Part shown: piece after piece, positions 40,431 to 49,340 of the stretch
How positions within the stretch are numbered: the first letter of the stretch is position 1
Layout: the number at the start of each line of letters is the position of its first letter
Assembly (NCBI RefSeq): GCF_004341165.1
Contig: NZ_SLZR01000009.1
Location: 124,001-188,000, forward strand
Source: Reinekea marinisedimentorum
GTDB taxonomy: Bacteria > Pseudomonadota > Gammaproteobacteria > Pseudomonadales > Natronospirillaceae
Direction: 5' to 3'
DNA length: 64,000 nucleotides
Notes under the pieces: generated by a model
Database searches by the model: none
What the model saw: only the letters and a program-made list of their open reading frames with translations
Told to the model about the DNA's origin: nothing
Translations under genes and position numbers: made by a program

Positions 40431-42002
40431 ATGAGTACAGATACCGATAAATACAGTATCGAAAACACCGACTACACCGTTGGTCAGGACAACATCCAGA
40501 AGTGGGGTTTTGATATTCACAACCCCGTTTTTGGCAGCTGTGCGGCGCTGGTGTTGGTGTTTTTGATCGCTACACTGATCAGTGACCCGGCGGTTGCCAA
40601 GGCGACCCTCGATGGCCTGAAGTGGAAGATCATTGGCAACTTTGACGCCCTCTTTATGTGGGCCGGCAATATTTTTGTCGTGTTCTGTATCGTTATCGCA
40701 TTCTCGCCGTTCGGAAAGATCCGCCTGGGCGGTGTTAACGCCAAACCGGCGCATTCGCGTCTTTCCTGGTTTGCCATGCTGTTTGCTGCCGGTATGGGCA
40801 TTGGCCTGATGTTCTGGGGTGTGGCCGAGCCGGTCGCCTATTTAACGGGCTGGTATGAAACACCGCTGGGTGTCGAGCCTTACACCGATGAAGCTGCCCG
40901 TATGGCGCTGGGTGCCACCATGTATCACTGGGGTTTACACCCGTGGGCCATCTACTGCGTGGTTGCGCTTTCGCTGGCGTTCTTCACCTACAACAAGGGC
41001 CTGCCGCTTTCAATCCGCTCTATCTTTTACCCGCTGCTGGGGGATCGCGCCTGGGGCTGGGCCGGTCATGTTGTTGATGTGATCGCGGTTCTGGCAACGC
41101 TGTTTGGTCTGGCCACATCGTTGGGCCTGGGCGCACAACAGGCGGCCAGTGGTATTAACCATGTGTTCGGCACCAGCGGTGGCATTGGCCTGCAGTTGCT
41201 GATCATCCTTGGCGTTACCGCGCTGGCGATTGTTTCGGTGGTACGCGGCTTGGATGGCGGCGTGAAGGTGCTCAGTAATATCAATATGGTGGTGGCGCTG
41301 GTGCTCATCCTGTTCGTTGCTTTAACCAGCCTTGCTCTGGTAATGGGGACCATTCCGGAAACACTGGGTGCCTATGTTGAGAACATCATTCCCTTGAGTA
41401 ACCCGCACGGCCGTGAAGACGAAGCCTGGCTCCAGGGCTGGACAGTCTTCTACTGGGCCTGGTGGATTTCCTGGTCACCATTTGTCGGTATGTTTATCGC
41501 GCGCATCTCGGAAGGCCGCAGCATTCGTGAGTTTATTCTCGCCGTTCTGGTGATCCCAACGCTGGTGACCGTTATCTGGATGTCCATCTACGGTGGCATT
41601 GCCATTGAACAGGTGATGGATGGCATTGGGGAGTTGGGCGCTAACGGTTTAACCGATGTGCCACTGGCAATGTTCCAGATGTTCGATGCCATGCCGCTGG
41701 GCAATGTGCTTTCTATTATTGCCGTGGTACTGGTGCTGGTGTTCTTTATCACCTCGTCCGACTCCGGTTCGCTGGTGATCGACAGCATTACGGCCGGTGG
41801 CAAGATTGATGCGCCGGTTCCGCAGCGCATCTTCTGGGCATCTGTCGAGGGTGCGATTGCCGCAGCGTTGCTGTGGATTGGCGGAACCGAGGCCATTCAG
41901 GCGCTGCAGGCCGGTGCTATTTCTACCGGGCTGCCGTTCACCTTTGTATTGCTGCTGATGTGCGTAAGCCTTGTTCTGGGGCTTTCCACCGAGAAGCGCT
42001 AA
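40431..42002 (+). CDS. BCCT-family betaine/choline/carnitine-type transporter
   Basis: 523 residues from the ATG at 40431; the frame is open upstream from 40371. Twelve hydrophobic helices with the BCCT motif WTVFYWAWWISWSPFVGMFIARISEGRSIREF and the ligand-box tryptophans; GMGIGLMFWGVAEPVAYLTG is the glycine-rich TM3 segment. Uptake of a quaternary amine, driven by sodium or protons, is expected. It lies about 100 bases after gcvP on the same strand, which hints at glycine betaine or sarcosine as ligand feeding glycine; this is inference. Confidence 0.92.
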   Translation: MSTDTDKYSIENTDYTVGQDNIQKWGFDIHNPVFGSCAALVLVFLIATLISDPAVAKATLDGLKWKIIGNFDALFMWAGNIFVVFCIVIAFSPFGKIRLGGVNAKPAHSRLSWFAMLFAAGMGIGLMFWGVAEPVAYLTGWYETPLGVEPYTDEAARMALGATMYHWGLHPWAIYCVVALSLAFFTYNKGLPLSIRSIFYPLLGDRAWGWAGHVVDVIAVLATLFGLATSLGLGAQQAASGINHVFGTSGGIGLQLLIILGVTALAIVSVVRGLDGGVKVLSNINMVVALVLILFVALTSLALVMGTIPETLGAYVENIIPLSNPHGREDEAWLQGWTVFYWAWWISWSPFVGMFIARISEGRSIREFILAVLVIPTLVTVIWMSIYGGIAIEQVMDGIGELGANGLTDVPLAMFQMFDAMPLGNVLSIIAVVLVLVFFITSSDSGSLVIDSITAGGKIDAPVPQRIFWASVEGAIAAALLWIGGTEAIQALQAGAISTGLPFTFVLLLMCVSLVLGLSTEKR

Positions 42003-42018
42003 ACCGCGTTTGTCTTTT

Positions 42019-42040
42019 CAGGCCAGCGCTCGCTGGCCTG
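42019..42040. terminator. Hairpin between convergent BCCT and exonuclease genes
   Basis: A 9-bp stem CAGGCCAGC / GCTGGCCTG with loop GCTC in the 38-base gap between two convergent stops. T-rich on the minus-strand side only weakly; probably a shared stop. Confidence 0.55.
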
Positions 42041-42751
42041 TTAAACCCACAAATCCCTGACCGGTGTATCCGGCCGATAATGGTACGCCAGCTGAGCCTG
42101 CAACAGTTCGGCCGTGGCGATGGCATCGGTCAGGGCGTGGTGCGCCTGGTAAGCCGGCAGCGAATAGCGCTTGCGCGCATCGGCCAGCCGGAGTGAGCCC
42201 AGCGGGCGGCGCAGTAGCTTATCCAACGCGCCACGGCGGCCTTCCAGGGCCCGTCGTTCTATCTCCATGGTATCGATGATGGGCAGTTTAAGCGTCTCGC
42301 CGGTTATTTGCAGGCAGCGGCGGTTAAGGAATTCCTGCTCGATGCTGCGGCAATGCACCACCACTATTTTGCTGGCCAGCGCGCCCAGCAGCTGTTCAAA
42401 AACAGCGTCAAAGCTCGGTGCCGATTCGACATCGGAATGGGTAATGCCATGAATCAGGATGGAGTCTTCCGACATCGGTTTGCGTGGCTTTACCACCCAG
42501 TGACGATAATCCCGAAGATAAACCCGTTGAGTGGAAAAGGGCACCAGGCCAATGCTGACAATCTCGCTCTGATCCGGATCCAGCCCGGTGGTTTCCAGAT
42601 CCAGTGCGACCAGCGGTGCATCGGCCAGCGGCGTGGTCTGCTCGGGCAGCTCTTCGCTGTAGTAGCTGCGCAGCCGGGCATCTTCTGCCTGAGCCTGAAG
42701 TATCTGGAACTGCTGTTGCCAGTCGACAGACTGGTTTCGTTGCGAACGCAT
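42041..42751 (-). CDS. DnaQ-like 3'-5' exonuclease (DEDDh)
   Basis: 236 residues with the exonuclease motifs LVALDLETTGLDPDQSEIVSIG (Exo I), ILIHGITHSDVESAPSFDAVFEQLL (Exo II) and HHALTDAIATAELLQAQL (Exo III, DEDDh His and Asp). Likely a stand-alone proofreading-type or RNA/oligonucleotide-trimming nuclease. The gene follows the cNMP-CBS-DUF294 gene by 3 bases on the same strand; this gene pair is common in gammaproteobacteria. Whether they act together is not shown. Confidence 0.9.
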   Translation of the reverse strand: MRSQRNQSVDWQQQFQILQAQAEDARLRSYYSEELPEQTTPLADAPLVALDLETTGLDPDQSEIVSIGLVPFSTQRVYLRDYRHWVVKPRKPMSEDSILIHGITHSDVESAPSFDAVFEQLLGALASKIVVVHCRSIEQEFLNRRCLQITGETLKLPIIDTMEIERRALEGRRGALDKLLRRPLGSLRLADARKRYSLPAYQAHHALTDAIATAELLQAQLAYHYRPDTPVRDLWV

Positions 42752-42754
42752 AGT

Positions 42755-44674
42755 TTACTGACGCCGGTTGTTTGCCTGACCGGGTCGGTGACCACCGGTA
42801 TAGCGGAATTTTAAAAAGTTCTGGGCATTGCTGAGCACCTGAAAGGCTTCTTTCAGGTTGCGCTTTTCGAACGAGGAGAGGCTTTCCGGCTCAATGTTGT
42901 TATCCGGCTTGCGGCCCGCTTCTATATCCTCCGCCTGATGAATAATGCGCACCATGGCGATGTATTCCAGTGCGTCGCTCAAATCGCGTGCCTTACCGGG
43001 CGGCAGAATATCGGCGGCGATGATGTCGTCGATGCGCTCAAAGGAATTCAGCGAGCGCGAGCCAATGGCCAGTGCATGCACTCGAATCACATCGGTCAGC
43101 GGGGCGGTGCCGCGGCGCTTCAGGTTGATCGAATTTTTATGCTCACCATCCTTTTCCACCACAAAGCCTTTAAAGAAGGCCAGCGGCGGGGTTCGGTTCA
43201 GGGCATTGCGCGCCATGGCCGCGAGAAAGCGCGGGTTATCCTTTGCCTTGCGGGCGATGTGGCGCTTCAGCTCATCGGCCCAGCGGGTATGGCCGGCAAC
43301 ACCATCCAGATCAAAAAAGATGGAGCTGTGCAGCAGCGCCTTCGGTGACGGCTGTTCAAACCAGCTGTCGAACAGGGCCTTCCATTCGCTCAGGGTTTTG
43401 CGCCACTGCCCGTTGCTGGCCATGATGTCGCCGCTGCAGTAGCTGTAGCCGCAGGCGTTGAGGCCATCCGTTAAAAACGTCGCCAGCTTAATAAAGTAGT
43501 CTTCGTGCTGCTCCGGGTTGTAGGCCTCATCGAGAATCAGCGCGTTATCCTGATCGGTAATAATCAGTTGCTCATTGCGCGCCATAGAACCCAGCGCCAG
43601 CAGGCAGTATTTGACTGGCGGCGGGCCCAGCTCGTTCTCGGCCAGCTCCAGCAGGCGCTGTTTAAAGCAGCGGCCAATCACTGACATGGCACTGCCGATC
43701 ATATGGGAGTTGGCATCCTCTTTTACTTGACGCAAAAACACGGCCGGCAGCTGTTCGGCGTAGGTGATCAGTTCATCAACGCTTTGCTGACTGAAGATGC
43801 CGCGTACAAACAGAATGCTGCTCTGGGATTCGTGCAGCAGAATATCGGAAAGCGAAACCACGCCGACCGGTTTACGGCGATGCACAATGGGCAGGTGGTG
43901 CACGTTCTGCCGCAGCATCTTGAGCACCACCTCGAAGACATAGGTATTTTCATCGATCACGATCAGGTCGGTGGTCATTACGTCTTTTACCGCTGTGGTG
44001 GCCGGCAGATCGGCGGCCAGCAGGCGGGTGCGTAAATCCTGATCGGTGATGATGCCGACCACCTGGCCGTCGTCGTCCTCCGGGTCATCCGGTACGGGCA
44101 GATCGGGGTCGGTTACCAGCACTGAGGAGATCATTTCCTCGGTCATCACCACGGCGGCATCGCGCACGCTGGTGTTTTTGGATACGGTCACCACGTCACG
44201 CAGCTGAAGGTTTTTAACCTTGACGGTGGAAAGATCATTGCTGTCGGTGTTGGCGGAAATAGCCTGACGCAGTTGTGCACCGCCATCGAGATCGAAAAAA
44301 TCGGCGAAGTAATCGTTTTCGTCAAACAGCTTGTGGAACAGCTGCGCCGGAATGCAGTACAGCAGGGTGTCTTCCAGCGCAACGGCGGGCAGGCGAACGC
44401 GCCGGTTCATCAACAGGCCGGAATGACCGAACACTTCGCCCTGCGTCAGCCGGTTATACAGCTCGCCATCGCGCTTATACATTTCCACGGCGCCGCTGCG
44501 GATAACGTATAAATCCTGAATTGGGTCTGAAAGCTTCAGTATCTCTGCGCCGGCTCGGTAATAGGCGACCTCAACCTGCTGGCTCAGCCCGGCCAATTGT
44601 TCAGGTTCCAGTTCGTCAAAGGGTGGGTGTTTAATCAGAAAGTTGCTGATTTCATTCAGCTCAGAGTTTTCCAT
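42755..44674 (-). CDS. cNMP-binding / CBS / DUF294 nucleotidyltransferase-like protein
   Basis: 639 residues. N-terminal cyclic-nucleotide-binding domain (residues about 15-130: DLYVIRSGAVEMYKRDGELYNRLTQGEVFG), two CBS motifs (about 155-285: VKNLQLRDVVTVSKNTSVRDAAVVMTE and VKDVMTTDLIVIDENTYVFE), then a GlnD-like nucleotidyltransferase DUF294 domain with LGSMARNEQLIITDQDNALI (Gly362-Arg366, Asp374/Asp376) and a helical DUF294 C-terminal domain. Likely a cytoplasmic signalling nucleotidyltransferase responding to nucleotides; its target is unknown. It is the first gene of a two-gene unit with the DnaQ-like exonuclease. Confidence 0.9.
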   Translation of the reverse strand: MENSELNEISNFLIKHPPFDELEPEQLAGLSQQVEVAYYRAGAEILKLSDPIQDLYVIRSGAVEMYKRDGELYNRLTQGEVFGHSGLLMNRRVRLPAVALEDTLLYCIPAQLFHKLFDENDYFADFFDLDGGAQLRQAISANTDSNDLSTVKVKNLQLRDVVTVSKNTSVRDAAVVMTEEMISSVLVTDPDLPVPDDPEDDDGQVVGIITDQDLRTRLLAADLPATTAVKDVMTTDLIVIDENTYVFEVVLKMLRQNVHHLPIVHRRKPVGVVSLSDILLHESQSSILFVRGIFSQQSVDELITYAEQLPAVFLRQVKEDANSHMIGSAMSVIGRCFKQRLLELAENELGPPPVKYCLLALGSMARNEQLIITDQDNALILDEAYNPEQHEDYFIKLATFLTDGLNACGYSYCSGDIMASNGQWRKTLSEWKALFDSWFEQPSPKALLHSSIFFDLDGVAGHTRWADELKRHIARKAKDNPRFLAAMARNALNRTPPLAFFKGFVVEKDGEHKNSINLKRRGTAPLTDVIRVHALAIGSRSLNSFERIDDIIAADILPPGKARDLSDALEYIAMVRIIHQAEDIEAGRKPDNNIEPESLSSFEKRNLKEAFQVLSNAQNFLKFRYTGGHRPGQANNRRQ

Positions 44675-44773
44675 GTGAATAACCCGCCGTGGTCATGCAA
44701 TTCATAAGGTAAGCCGGAATCGGTTGTGGACTGGGCGGTAATTTAACACAGCTGAACAGGCTCAGCGCGGCTT

Positions 44774-45226
44774 TCAGCGGCGGCCGGCAGCGACCGGGCG
44801 ACCGAACACATAGCGCATCAGGCTGGGAATAATTTCCGGATAGGTGAGGGCGGGTGGCAGCGCATGGAACAGCTCAACGCGCTCCATTTCAAAATCCGGC
44901 AGCTCTGCAAAGGCGGTGATTTCAGCCCGGTACATCATGCCGCCGCTGAGCCTGCCATCGTGCAGTCGGATGCTGTAAGCGGCGATGGGCGTAAGTTGAT
45001 ACTCACTTGCACCGGTTTCTTCGTACAGCTCGCGGTGCGCACATTGATCTATGCTTTCACCCGGTTCACGGGTGCCGCCCGGGCATTCATAGGTGTTGCG
45101 TTGTTTGTGTTTCACCAATACCAGCTTACGCTGATGTTGGGCGATAATGATGGCCCATTCGAGCTGGGCATCTGTCAGGCTGGTATCGGGCAGGGCATGG
45201 ATTTTGGCCAGAGCAGGTTGTTGCAT
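44774..45226 (-). CDS. Nudix hydrolase
   Basis: 150 residues from the ATG at 45226, which lies 10 bases after the stop of the serine hydrolase gene on the same strand. Perfect Nudix box GGTREPGESIDQCAHRELYEETG (G-x5-E-x7-REUxEExGU). Pyrophosphohydrolase for a nucleoside diphosphate derivative; the substrate cannot be told. Preceding KQRNTYECPGG is the usual strand. Confidence 0.9.
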   Translation of the reverse strand: MQQPALAKIHALPDTSLTDAQLEWAIIIAQHQRKLVLVKHKQRNTYECPGGTREPGESIDQCAHRELYEETGASEYQLTPIAAYSIRLHDGRLSGGMMYRAEITAFAELPDFEMERVELFHALPPALTYPEIIPSLMRYVFGRPVAAGRR

Positions 45227-45236
45227 GAGTGACTCG

Positions 45237-46283
45237 TTAGTTGGATACGGCCTGGCTGCTGAGCCGGGCATTGGCGGTTAGCGGTGCAATAATATCGCGG
45301 CTGACCATCTCGAGCAGCAAATCGCGGTAGCCGGTTCGGCCCGAGGGCAGGGTTTCCTGCGAGGTAATGGCAATGGTGAGTTCCTGGTCGGGGAATACAT
45401 AGATCATCTGCCCGCCGTAGCCCCAGCCATAGTAGCCTTGCACCCCGGCAAAGCTTTGAATAAACCAGCCGTAGCCGTACTGGCCACGATGAAAGCGCGA
45501 TTGAGTGCGTGGTTGCCAGCTTTCGTTGATCCATTGCTGCGGAATAATACGCTGGCCGTCTGCGCTGACGCCGCCACGCCGGTAAAGCTCACCAAAGGCG
45601 AGCAGCGAGGCAGGCTTCATGCCTACCTGATTGCCACCCATGGGGATGCCTTGTGGGTCGGTCTCCCAACTTTCAATGCGCACGCCGCTGCCGGCGAGCC
45701 ATTGGTTGGCCAGCCGGTAGGTGTGCTCACCGGTTTCGCGCATGATTATGGCTGAAAGCAGATGCGTGCTGCCGGTGGAATATTGCATGTTGCCACCCAC
45801 CTGTTCCACGAAGGGCCAGGAAAGTGCGGTTTTTACCCAGTTGCTGCTGGTCACCCAGCGGCCGTAGTTGCGGCCGGAGGTGCGCTCTAAGCCGGCCTGC
45901 ATGGAGAGCAAGTGGCCGATGGTAATCTGGTTCAGTTGCGGGTCGGGGTTTTCTGGCAGTTGATCCTGCAGCAGTGCGGCAATGGGCTGATCGACGCCGC
46001 TAAGAATGCCTTTATCAATGGCGATACCGACCACGGCAGACATTATGGATTTCGACGCAGATTTAATATTGGCCACGGCATTCAGATCGGCGTTGTTGTA
46101 GGCCTTGGCCCACACCTGTTCACCCTTGTAGGCGATGTGAATGGTTTTGATGTTTTCAAAACTGCGGGCGGTTTTGTCCATGGCCGATAAATCCAACGCG
46201 TAGGCTGACAGGCTTAGTAGAAGCGTCAAAAGAGTGAAGATGCTTTGGGTGATGGGGAGACGTAAGATTGATGTCTGTATCAA
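45237..46283 (-). CDS. Secreted beta-lactamase-like serine hydrolase
   Basis: 348 residues with a signal peptide (MIQTSILRLPITQSIFTLLT, cleavage near SAYA-LDLS). The penicillin-binding-protein/class C fold is shown by the nucleophile motif SASK (SxxK, within NIKSASKSIMSAVVG). MQYSTGSTHLLSAIIM occupies the place of YxN, and YGYGWFIQ lies in the C-terminal part. It is like the 6-aminohexanoate-dimer-hydrolase and esterase branch rather than a true beta-lactamase. Periplasmic or outer-membrane exposed. Natural substrate unknown. Confidence 0.85.
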   Translation of the reverse strand: MIQTSILRLPITQSIFTLLTLLLSLSAYALDLSAMDKTARSFENIKTIHIAYKGEQVWAKAYNNADLNAVANIKSASKSIMSAVVGIAIDKGILSGVDQPIAALLQDQLPENPDPQLNQITIGHLLSMQAGLERTSGRNYGRWVTSSNWVKTALSWPFVEQVGGNMQYSTGSTHLLSAIIMRETGEHTYRLANQWLAGSGVRIESWETDPQGIPMGGNQVGMKPASLLAFGELYRRGGVSADGQRIIPQQWINESWQPRTQSRFHRGQYGYGWFIQSFAGVQGYYGWGYGGQMIYVFPDQELTIAITSQETLPSGRTGYRDLLLEMVSRDIIAPLTANARLSSQAVSN

Positions 46284-46370
46284 AGCGTATGAGCCCTTTT
46301 CGTGCAGTGTTCGTTTGTACGTGGGGTTTGACCGGCAAGATCACAATAAGTGCCGTAGATGCCAGTTTTA

Positions 46371-46482
46371 TCGGGCTTCAGTCCGACAAGCAAACCCCGA
46401 ATGATGAACGGAGCCACGCTTTGTTGGCCTGAAGACCAACCTACAGCAGCGGCTCATCTGTAGGTCGGGCTTCAGCCCGACA
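46371..46482. repeat. Cluster of three short palindromic repeats
   Basis: TCGGGCTTCAGTCCGA at 46371-46386, an inverted variant TTGGCCTGAAGACCAACCTA at 46424-46443, and TAGGTCGGGCTTCAGCCCGA at 46461-46480. Each folds on itself (GTCGGGC-TTCA-GCCCGAC). They fill the intergenic gap 46284-46506; no gene was seen there. They are REP-like. Confidence 0.7.
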
Positions 46483-46506
46483 ATTAAACTCGTATCTCTA
46501 AGCTGA

Positions 46507-47631
46507 TTACCTGCCAATAACAATTGCCGTGCGCAGCTTCTCTTTGCCAAAAGCCGTCATTTTGTCGAAATCTTCCAGTGCAATAGGCACATGCTGGGAA
46601 TCAACCGGAAGTAAGTCATCACTCACATCGGGATCGTGCACAAAAATACAGCGGTCGTTTACGTGCGTCACCACTACCCAGTGCGGCGTTTTCTTTTTAT
46701 CCATGCGATAGGTGCTGATCAATACCAGCACGGTTTCACCGCGGTTCATGGCTTCGGTAATTCCGGCCAGCGTTGGCGTTTCGTATTGGATGTTTACGCC
46801 TTCGGCCTGTGCGGTTTCCAGAAAGCGTTCATGCACCGATTGGATAATTTCCTTCTTATGCGCCGAGCGCACGCCATCGACAAACAACGGCTTTTCGGTA
46901 TTCACCAGCACGTTGACGTTAAAGCCGCGCCGTCGTGCGGAAATAGCCAGACCAAAGGGGTGGGTGCCGCCGTGACCAGAGGTCATAAAAATGGTGGTGG
47001 CCTCGCGCCAGATATCCAGCTCCAGTTCCTGGCTGGCTTTCGGCGCACCCTCGTAGCCATTCATGGCCATCATCAGTGACGCCGGGCCGCAGGTGAATTC
47101 GGTGGTCTGTTGATACCACGGCAGTGCGCGCGCTATTTCGTTCGCCGGGGCGGTGTAAATAGTCTTCTGCATACGAATGGCGTCTTCGTGGTTTTCGTAG
47201 TAGTCGTGGTACTCACCAAAAACCCGGTAACCCATTTTTAAATACAGCTGGTAGGCGGCGCTGTTGGAGCGCGCCACTTCCAGGCGCATAAACAGCCGCT
47301 GCTGGTCCAGTGCCAGCTGTTCCAGATGTTCAATCAGGCGCGCGCCAATACCTCGGCCCTGCACCTGTGGTGAAACGGCAATGGAATACAGCCGTGCCAG
47401 CTTGGTGCCCCGGTTGCACAGCACCAGCCCGTAGCCGACCAGTTGTTCATCGGCGAGCACCACCTGAAAGAGGGTGTCGTGCGATTTCAACCAGCGCTTA
47501 AAGCTGCGGCGGTGAATGCGGTCGACGGTGAACAGGGCGTTCTCCAGCTCAACCAGTGCATCCAGGTGGGCTTCGGTTGCTGCGGCGAAGTGGATCTCGG
47601 CCTGTTGTGTTTTTACTGCTGTGTTACTCAT
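46507..47631 (-). CDS. GNAT acetyltransferase fused to a C39-like peptidase
   Basis: 374-residue fusion. Residues about 10-155: GNAT fold with acetyl-CoA loop VSPQVQGRGIGARLI. Residues about 165-370: C39-like cysteine peptidase with Cys181 in TTEFTCGPASLMMAM, His317 in PHWVVVTHV and Asp333 in VHDPD. Cytoplasmic, as no signal peptide is seen. It is coupled to the RimK-type ligase gene upstream (16 bases apart); the pairing of GNAT-C39 with RimK-like ATP-grasp is a recognised conserved arrangement but its product is unknown. Candidate role: peptide tailoring with acetylation and cleavage. Confidence 0.88.
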   Translation of the reverse strand: MSNTAVKTQQAEIHFAAATEAHLDALVELENALFTVDRIHRRSFKRWLKSHDTLFQVVLADEQLVGYGLVLCNRGTKLARLYSIAVSPQVQGRGIGARLIEHLEQLALDQQRLFMRLEVARSNSAAYQLYLKMGYRVFGEYHDYYENHEDAIRMQKTIYTAPANEIARALPWYQQTTEFTCGPASLMMAMNGYEGAPKASQELELDIWREATTIFMTSGHGGTHPFGLAISARRRGFNVNVLVNTEKPLFVDGVRSAHKKEIIQSVHERFLETAQAEGVNIQYETPTLAGITEAMNRGETVLVLISTYRMDKKKTPHWVVVTHVNDRCIFVHDPDVSDDLLPVDSQHVPIALEDFDKMTAFGKEKLRTAIVIGR

Positions 47632-47647
47632 AAGCGTTGTTTGCTCA

Positions 47648-49102
47648 TTAAATACGGCCGCGCGCTTCCAGCCGTTGCTGGAACTCAGCCATGATCTGCA
47701 TATAAAGTTCTTTGCCTAAATAGGCATCTTCCACGCCGCTTTCCAGGCTTGGGTTATCGTTCACTTCAATCACGTATGGCTTGCCGTTGACCGATTTAAT
47801 ATCCACACCGTACAGGCCGTCACCAATGATGCGGCAGGCTTTCAGTGCGGCATCCAGAATGTACTTCGGCACTTCAAAGGTGGGCAGGGTATCCCAGCCG
47901 CCGCTGAAGTTACGCTTGCTGGCATCGTGGTTGTATATCTGCCAGTGGCCGCGCGCCATCTTGTAACGGCAGGCGTACAGCGGCCGGCCGTTAAGCACAC
48001 CAATGCGCCAGTCGAACTCGGTGAACATGTACTCCTGCACCAGCACCAGGGCGGTAAACTGGAACAGCTCGGTTAAACGGTCGTGCAGCTCATCACGGTT
48101 TTTCGCTTTGTACACCCCGCGTGAGAACGAACCTTCCGGCATCTTCAACACCATCGGGAAACCAAACTCGCGCTCCAGTTCATCGAGCGTGTCTTCGTTG
48201 TACTCGTGCAAAATACGCGTGTTCGGCGACGGCACCTTCTGGTAGCTGAAGGCATCGTGTAAGAACGCCTTGTTGCAGCAGCGCAGAATGGACTGCGGGT
48301 CGTCTATGACCACCAGGCCTTCGTTCTCGGCTTTAATCGCCAGCTCGTAGGTGTGGTGATCAATCGCGGTGGTTTCACGAATGAACAGCGCGTCAAAGTG
48401 CGATAAATCGGTCAGCTCGTCTTTGGTGACCAGCGTCGCGTTTATCGAAAACTTGCGCGCGGCCTTCACAAAGCGGTTCAGCGCAATGCTGTTGCTCGGC
48501 GGGCTGGGTTCACTCGGGTTGACCAGAATGGCCAAATCCCAACGCATCTTGCGGCCCTTGGACGAACGCCAGGTGGATTGCGTAAAGCGCTCAATCGCCA
48601 CCTTAAAGTGCGCCTTTTCTTCTTCGCTCAGCGAGCTGATTGCAACACGCTCTACCAGTGCAAAGGTGCGGCTTGCTTTCACGGAAAAAGAGAGTCGCAG
48701 CAGCGGTGCCTGGTATTTGTTAAAGACAAAGCCAGAGATCTTCGCCAGTTCCGGCAGTTGGCACATGCCAAACATCACCAGTTGTGGTTCCGCCAATACC
48801 GAGGCACCGACCTTGGCACACAGGTGCGAGATATCCACGCGTGGCTTGGTGTCGCGATCTTTGGTGCGCAGTGCATTCACAACCTTCAGCGAAGGCATCA
48901 CCTGATGCTGACGGGCTTCGGCCAGCAGCGAGCAGTAGTAACCCTGGCTCAAATAGTTGGCGGTGTCGCACAGGTTAATGACGCGCGTTTTCGGTTCGCT
49001 TTTTTTCGGGTAATCCGTGAGGTACGACTTAAAGCTAATGGCCTGAAAGTCGATAGATTCCAAATCCGAAAGTTCATCGGAAACGATGAGGGTTTTATAC
49101 AT
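47648..49102 (-). CDS. RimK-family ATP-grasp ligase
   Basis: 484 residues. The C-terminal half is an ATP-grasp with the RimK features FGFPMVLKMPEGSFSRGVYKAKN, LVQEYMFTEFDWRIGVLNGRPL, and the metal/ATP loop GVDIKSVNGKPYVIEVNDNPSLESG. The N-terminal ~280 residues contain the RimK-like N-domain. Such enzymes ligate an amino acid (often glutamate) to a carboxylate of a peptide, protein or cofactor. It is first of a two-gene unit with the GNAT-C39 fusion. Substrate unknown. Confidence 0.9.
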   Translation of the reverse strand: MYKTLIVSDELSDLESIDFQAISFKSYLTDYPKKSEPKTRVINLCDTANYLSQGYYCSLLAEARQHQVMPSLKVVNALRTKDRDTKPRVDISHLCAKVGASVLAEPQLVMFGMCQLPELAKISGFVFNKYQAPLLRLSFSVKASRTFALVERVAISSLSEEEKAHFKVAIERFTQSTWRSSKGRKMRWDLAILVNPSEPSPPSNSIALNRFVKAARKFSINATLVTKDELTDLSHFDALFIRETTAIDHHTYELAIKAENEGLVVIDDPQSILRCCNKAFLHDAFSYQKVPSPNTRILHEYNEDTLDELEREFGFPMVLKMPEGSFSRGVYKAKNRDELHDRLTELFQFTALVLVQEYMFTEFDWRIGVLNGRPLYACRYKMARGHWQIYNHDASKRNFSGGWDTLPTFEVPKYILDAALKACRIIGDGLYGVDIKSVNGKPYVIEVNDNPSLESGVEDAYLGKELYMQIMAEFQQRLEARGRI

Positions 49103-49340
49103 GTTCTGGGGTTCCTGATTAAGCGAAAGAGGCAGCGCGCCACGTTGAGTTTAAAACGCCTTATACGCTTAAATTTCCGGAACACAATGGGGGCCGGTGG
49201 GCGCTTAACCGGCCGGAGCGGGCTGTTGAAAACCTCTGTCAGAAAAGATGCGGCCTGCAGGGCAGTGGATAAAAAATTTTATGGTGACCAATAAAAAGTT
49301 TTGAGCTGTGGCTAAGGCGAGAAGCGGAAATCCTGTTCGG

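Noticed and set aside
42755-44674. Nucleotidyltransferase toxin (MNT/HEPN) type system
   Set aside because: The cNMP-CBS-DUF294 layout is a known chromosomal family and there is no HEPN partner.
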